A stretch of 9,113 nucleotides of DNA from an uncultured Collinsella sp. (GTDB lineage: Bacteria; Actinomycetota; Coriobacteriia; Coriobacteriales; Coriobacteriaceae), in the NCBI GenBank assembly GCA_902495945.1, contig CABUZD010000069.1:1-9113 (forward strand). The letters are read 5' to 3'. The notes under the pieces were generated by a model. It was not told where the DNA came from. It worked only from the letters and a program-made list of their open reading frames with translations, and made no database searches. Positions 6,131-9,113 of this stretch are shown piece after piece; positions within the stretch are counted from its first letter, which is position 1; each line of letters starts with the position of its first letter. The position numbers and the translations under genes are program-made.

Positions 6131-6354
6131 TCGATGCGCCCGACCACGCCGCTCAGGGGCGGGGCAATCGTTCGACAGGGGCATGGCTCCTTGTCGCCCT
6201 GCTGGGGATAGCGCTCTCGGTTGTTGCCGGCATGATGAGCTACGGCTACACGACGGCCCAAGCCGAGCAGCGCTTTGCCGACGTTGTCGATTACGTGGCG
6301 ACGCAGAGCCTTTCCTACGATGCATTCAATAGCCCTATACGACCAAAAACCTGA
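6127..6354 (+). CDS. Hybrid sensor kinase, N-terminal fragment ending at a frameshift
   Basis: The 75 codons start at the ATG of the ATGA overlap with the lipoprotein gene, so translation is likely coupled. After a short polar N-terminus, residues 19-39 form the first membrane helix (WLLVALLGIALSVVAGMM). An outward-facing helical segment follows (QAEQRFADVVDYVATQSLSYDAFN, given as 45-68), typical of the start of a kinase sensor domain. The frame then runs into SPIRPKT and TGA at 6352-6354. A lone TM helix plus 35 residues is not a known product. The following 651-codon frame lacks exactly this part, so the two are best read as one gene split by a 1-base shift. It may be a sequencing error, a real mutation, or a recoding site. 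Confidence 0.8.
   Translation: MIDAPDHAAQGRGNRSTGAWLLVALLGIALSVVAGMMSYGYTTAQAEQRFADVVDYVATQSLSYDAFNSPIRPKT
6331..6354 (+). other. Frameshift junction between the two kinase frames
   Basis: In the upstream frame the codons are agc cct ata cga cca aaa acc tga. One base back the same stretch reads P-Y-T-T-K-N-L-I-R-V and joins directly to the M-E-I-A-G of the downstream frame. That frame is closed upstream by TAG at 6330-6332, so the change must fall between 6331 and the TGA at 6352. One extra C in ccc (6333-6335) or one extra A in the A5 run (6345-6349) would restore one frame. The A_AAA_ACC_TGA layout could also permit -1 slippage, but it is not a canonical heptamer. Confidence 0.75.
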
Positions 6355-6362
6355 TTCGCGTT

Positions 6363-8318
6363 ATGGAGATCGCCGGAGAGACAGCGCGCGATATTGAGCG
6401 CGACGGTTCGGTGGATAACGCCATGCTGGAGCAATATGCCGACCAGTTCAACGTGAGCGCACTGATCGTGACGGACGCATCGGGCAATTTGGTGTCCGAG
6501 TCCTCGACGGGCGATGTGGGCTACGAGTCGCTCGCTACGTATCTCAAGGAAGCACCCGTGCTGGAGGTGGCAGCCCATCCGCTTAAGTCCTATACCGCCC
6601 GCATTACGCTTTCGGATGATTCGGTTGCAGACATTGGTTGCGTGACCCGGCAAGATGGCGAGGGCATCGTTATCGCGGTCAGGCATCAGAGCGCGAAGGC
6701 AGTTGCAAGCAATACGCTCAAACTGCAGAGCTTGCTCGGTGGTTATGAGACCATCGACAGTGGCAATATCGTGATCGAAATCGATGGCAAGGTCGTTGCG
6801 ACCAATGCCGTTGAACCCACCATATTGGGCGTATTCAATCTGCCTGCAACGGATGTCTTTATTGTCGACGGTATTAAGGATCGATGCCTGCCCGGCAAAG
6901 TCCGACTGGTCAACGCCAGCGGCGAGTGGTATTTGGGCACATTTGGAAAAGCGCGCGGGTTCTACGTGTACACCTATGCCTCGGCGCGGCGCTACTTTGA
7001 GGTCGTCGCGGCTGTTGCTGCCGGCGTGCTGGTGCTCTACAGCGGTGTTATAGCCGTTGTTGTGATGGTGCGTCGCCGCGCTGATCGTCGACGTTTGACG
7101 GACTTGCTGCAGCAGGAGCGCGACTATGGCGACAAGCTGGCAAAGGCAGCGCGTGAGGCCTCGTCTGCCAACTCGGCAAAGACGGAGTTTTTGCGTCGCA
7201 TGAGCCACGATCTGCGCACGCCCATCAACGGCATTCGCGGCATGGTCGAGGTCGGCGATGCCAATGCGGACGATCTGCAAAAGCAGACCGAGTGCCGCTC
7301 AAAGATCTGGACGGCATCGGGACTGCTGCTCGACCTTGCCAACGAGGCTCTGGATATGAGCCGCCTGGAGAGCGGGCAGGTCGATCTGGAGCTTGTTCCC
7401 ACAAACTTGGCGACCCTCAACCACGAGGTGCGCGATATTCTGGAGCGCCAGGCCGAGGAGCGTCTGGTGACAATTATCTGCGACCAGCAGACGCTTAATC
7501 ATCCCTATGCGCGGGTGAGCGTGACGCACCTCAAGCGCTTGTTGCTCAATATTGCCGGTAATGCCGTCAAGTACAACCGCCGGGGCGGCTATGTCCGCCT
7601 GGCGTGCCGCGAGGTGGAGCCAGTGGATGGCGCCCCCGTCTATGATTACACGATCGGCGACAACGGTATTGGCATGAGCGATGAGTTCCAACAGCACCTC
7701 TACGAGCCGTTTTGCCGCGAGGAGCAACAGGTGGAAGGTGCCTCATCGGGAACTGGCCTGGGCGCGCCTATCGCAAAACAGTTGGTCGAGCTTATGGGCG
7801 GAACCATGAGTTTTACGAGCGTCTTGGGGCAGGGGACGACGTTTGCCATCCGCCTGCCGTTCGAGAAATGCAAGCGCTCCGAGATTCCTCAGGCTGTGCG
7901 CGTGGACGCGGGAGACGGCGATGCACTCCAGGGCTTGCGCGTTTTGCTCGTAGAGGATAACGATCTGAATGCCGAGATCGCGCAGTTTACGCTCAGCCGT
8001 GCCGGTGCCGTCGTGACGCATGCTAAGGATGGTGAGTCTGCCGTCGAGATGTTTGCCGCGAGCGTGCCGCACGAGTACGACGTGGTGTTGATGGACATCA
8101 TGATGCCGGGTATCGATGGCCTTGAGGCCACACGTCAGATTCGAGCACTCGATCGCGAGGATGCCGCGACCACGCCGATTATCGCCGTGAGCGCCAACGC
8201 CTTTGCCGACGACCGCAGGCTTTCGCGTGAGGCGGGCATGAACGCGCACCTGAGTAAACCCGTGAGCTCGCAGGAGCTCATTGAGGCGCTTGCGCACATA
8301 GCCGCCGACGCTCTATAA
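6363..8318 (+). CDS. Hybrid sensor histidine kinase, main part (sensor, TM2, HisKA, HATPase_c, receiver)
   Basis: The 651-codon frame starts inside the gene. Residues 1-208 form an extracytoplasmic sensor region with a PAS/Cache-like look (SALIVTDASGNLVSES at 32-47, a second half near 135-195). Residues 212-236 form a membrane helix followed by RRR and a coiled linker. HisKA has FLRRMSHDLRTPINGIRG (276-293) with phospho-accepting His282. HATPase_c has the N box NIAGNAVKYN (396-405), G1 DNGIGM (433-438), F box YEPF (447-450) and G2 GTGLG (463-467). The receiver (524-645) has acidic E531-D532, phosphorylation site Asp578 (LMDIMMPGIDG), Ser610 and Lys632. All catalytic residues are intact. It would autophosphorylate, then pass phosphate to its own receiver; the final partner is not here. 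ATG 6363 has no ribosome-binding site, and reinitiation after the nearby TGA or -1 reading is needed. If made alone, the protein would lack TM1 and the sensor half could stay in the cytoplasm. Confidence 0.92.
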   Translation: MEIAGETARDIERDGSVDNAMLEQYADQFNVSALIVTDASGNLVSESSTGDVGYESLATYLKEAPVLEVAAHPLKSYTARITLSDDSVADIGCVTRQDGEGIVIAVRHQSAKAVASNTLKLQSLLGGYETIDSGNIVIEIDGKVVATNAVEPTILGVFNLPATDVFIVDGIKDRCLPGKVRLVNASGEWYLGTFGKARGFYVYTYASARRYFEVVAAVAAGVLVLYSGVIAVVVMVRRRADRRRLTDLLQQERDYGDKLAKAAREASSANSAKTEFLRRMSHDLRTPINGIRGMVEVGDANADDLQKQTECRSKIWTASGLLLDLANEALDMSRLESGQVDLELVPTNLATLNHEVRDILERQAEERLVTIICDQQTLNHPYARVSVTHLKRLLLNIAGNAVKYNRRGGYVRLACREVEPVDGAPVYDYTIGDNGIGMSDEFQQHLYEPFCREEQQVEGASSGTGLGAPIAKQLVELMGGTMSFTSVLGQGTTFAIRLPFEKCKRSEIPQAVRVDAGDGDALQGLRVLLVEDNDLNAEIAQFTLSRAGAVVTHAKDGESAVEMFAASVPHEYDVVLMDIMMPGIDGLEATRQIRALDREDAATTPIIAVSANAFADDRRLSREAGMNAHLSKPVSSQELIEALAHIAADAL

Positions 8319-8320
8319 GC

Positions 8321-8360
8321 ATATGGCCCGGTTCCAAGGTGGGTTGGAACCGGGCCATAT
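8321..8360. terminator. Strong intergenic hairpin, probable two-way terminator
   Basis: A perfect 17-bp stem, atatggcccggttccaa (8321-8337) with ttggaaccgggccatat (8344-8360), encloses a 6-base loop. It starts two bases after the kinase stop and is followed by tgttatt, a modest T-rich tail for the plus strand. It lies between convergent genes, so it can also end the minus-strand flavoprotein transcript that stops at 8388. Confidence 0.85.
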
Positions 8361-8387
8361 TGTTATTGATGAGGCCTGCTGAGGGGC

Positions 8388-8867
8388 TTACTTTTCCTGA
8401 ATCTGCTTGCCGCAGAGATGCTCAATCGTAATCTCGTAGAGCTGGACGCCCTTAATGTCCTTGGCGATTTCCTCTTCGACTTCCTCGGCGGAAGGGTAGT
8501 ACTTAAGGGCGAGCTGGCGGACTTTGTCTTCGATAAACGCGGGAGTGTCGTTCGCCAGGCGACAGCGGCCAAAGACCACGGTACTCATAACGTAGGGAGC
8601 CCAGTCACCGTCCTTGTGCCACTCGTTGCCGTAAACGGTAAAGCAGACCTTGTCATCGCGCTTGAGTGCGTCGACCTTGTGGCCGGCTTTGGCGCCATGG
8701 AAATAAATCTTGTCGTGCTCGGCGTCAAAGAAGTAGTTGACGGGAATGGCGTACGGGTAGCCATCGTCGCCGTTGACGGCAAAGACGCCGCGCTTGCAGG
8801 TAGCGAGCAGTTCGCGCGCTTCCTCGTCAGTGATGGCGCGTTTCTTTCGACGTAAGGGCCTAAACAT
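8388..8867 (-). CDS. Pyridoxamine 5'-phosphate oxidase-like flavoprotein (NimA-type family)
   Basis: The 159-residue product is a split-barrel FMN-binding protein of the PPOX/NimA-like superfamily. RAITDEEARELLATCKRGVFAV (10-31) leads in, GYPYAIPVNYFFD (36-48) and IYFHGAKAGHKVDALKRDDKVCF (54-76) are the flavin-binding strands and the typical FH.A..G.K..L motif, and YVMSTVVFGRCRL (92-104) is the next barrel strand. A helical tail (108-136) and a final strand complete the fold. Related proteins bind FMN or other flavins and reduce small electrophiles, and some (Nim) reduce 5-nitroimidazoles; many have no assigned substrate. True vitamin B6 oxidation is unlikely at this size. ATG 8867 has AAAGGAAG about 8 bases upstream. 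The frame reaches a GTG at 8906, which lacks a ribosome-binding site. It starts 42 bases after the receiver-domain gene on the same strand and could be cotranscribed. Confidence 0.88.
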   Translation of the reverse strand: MFRPLRRKKRAITDEEARELLATCKRGVFAVNGDDGYPYAIPVNYFFDAEHDKIYFHGAKAGHKVDALKRDDKVCFTVYGNEWHKDGDWAPYVMSTVVFGRCRLANDTPAFIEDKVRQLALKYYPSAEEVEEEIAKDIKGVQLYEITIEHLCGKQIQEK

Positions 8868-8909
8868 CGTTGGCTTCCTTTCTGGTCGTGCGTGGTGGTT
8901 GAGCACAAA

Positions 8910-9113
8910 CTATAGCGAAACGGATCCGTTTTTCTTGATGCGGGCGAGTATGTTTTTGAGCTTGTTAAAGTCGAGCGGTTTGGACAGATGGGCGTTCATG
9001 CCGGCGTCGTGTGCCGCCTTGGCGTCCTCGGCAAAGGCATTGGCGGTGAGCGCGATGATGGGGATATCGGCTGCATCGACCTTCTCGCTCAGGCGAATCG
9101 CGCGGGTTGCCTC
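8910..9113 (-). CDS. C-terminal receiver domain, probably of a hybrid histidine kinase (truncated by window)
   Basis: The reverse complement reads open from the right edge to TAG (8912-8910), giving 67 residues with no internal stop. The segment IPIIALTANAFAEDAKAAHDAGMN, followed by AHLSKPLDFNKL, is the end of a response-regulator receiver: ALTAN carries the conserved Thr of strand 4, and LSKP the conserved Lys plus cis-proline. The protein ends 22 residues after SKP (ARIKKNGSVSL), without an output domain. The IIAxxANAFAxD...AGMNAHLSKP pattern is the same as in the kinase ending at 8318, so this is most likely another hybrid kinase whose kinase part is beyond the window. A stand-alone receiver protein is possible. 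Confidence 0.88.
   Translation of the reverse strand, partial: EATRAIRLSEKVDAADIPIIALTANAFAEDAKAAHDAGMNAHLSKPLDFNKLKNILARIKKNGSVSL

Noticed and set aside
6345..6354. Confident call of programmed -1 frameshifting at A_AAA_ACC_TGA
   Set aside because: Only the P-site codon can re-pair fully; the A-site codon mismatches, and no clear downstream stimulatory structure was identified. It is kept only as one alternative.
6315..7280. A 321-codon minus-strand frame over the kinase gene
   Set aside because: It is antisense to a kinase with full motifs and has no independent support.
1..9113. Mobile element, CRISPR array, tRNA or phage content
   Set aside because: No transposase, integrase, direct-repeat array or tRNA cloverleaf was seen on either strand; the two REP-like hairpins are the only repeat-like elements.

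Overview
The window looks like chromosomal DNA of a high-G+C, Gram-positive anaerobe of the Coriobacteriia, most plausibly a gut Collinsella or close relative. That is an inference from the G+C-rich wobble positions, a lipoprotein substrate-binding protein paired with a membrane hybrid histidine kinase, and intergenic palindromes ending in GGGGACGTTC/GAACGTCCCC, which I recall as common in that group. No rRNA, tRNA, insertion sequence or CRISPR array is visible.

Layout. The left edge holds the C-terminal end of a FtsX/MacB-type ABC transporter permease (+, to 718). After a small hairpin comes a tRNA-dihydrouridine synthase (+, 772-1725). A 44-bp near-perfect palindrome (1733-1776) separates it from a convergent minus-strand pair: a glutaredoxin-like protein (1790-2035), preceded by a chimeric regulator with an XRE helix-turn-helix, a zinc ribbon and a TipAS-like ligand-binding domain (2087-2914). 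Divergent from the regulator are TrmO, a tRNA m6t6A37 methyltransferase that may be leaderless (3056-3793), and a MalY/PatB-type PLP-dependent C-S lyase (3902-5116) closed by a hairpin.

The right third is a signalling region. A family-3 substrate-binding lipoprotein (5261-6130) overlaps by ATGA the start of a hybrid sensor kinase. The kinase reading frame is broken: a 75-codon N-terminal piece carrying TM1 (6127-6354) stops eight bases before the 651-codon remainder (sensor half, TM2, HisKA, HATPase, receiver; 6363-8318). A -1 shift, or one missing base, between about 6331 and 6350 restores a single protein of about 730 residues. A strong 17-bp-stem hairpin (8321-8360) lies between this unit and a convergent pyridoxamine-phosphate-oxidase-like flavoprotein (8388-8867, minus). 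The right edge (8910-9113, minus) holds the end of a second receiver domain, probably from another hybrid kinase.

How they work together. The lipoprotein and kinase look like a two-gene form of a BvgS-like sensor: the lipoprotein binds a small solute outside the cell and the kinase passes the signal through an internal phosphorelay to a response regulator not in this window. The TipAS regulator and glutaredoxin look like a two-gene unit. The two tRNA-modification genes, the lyase and the flavoprotein are probably independent housekeeping or accessory genes.
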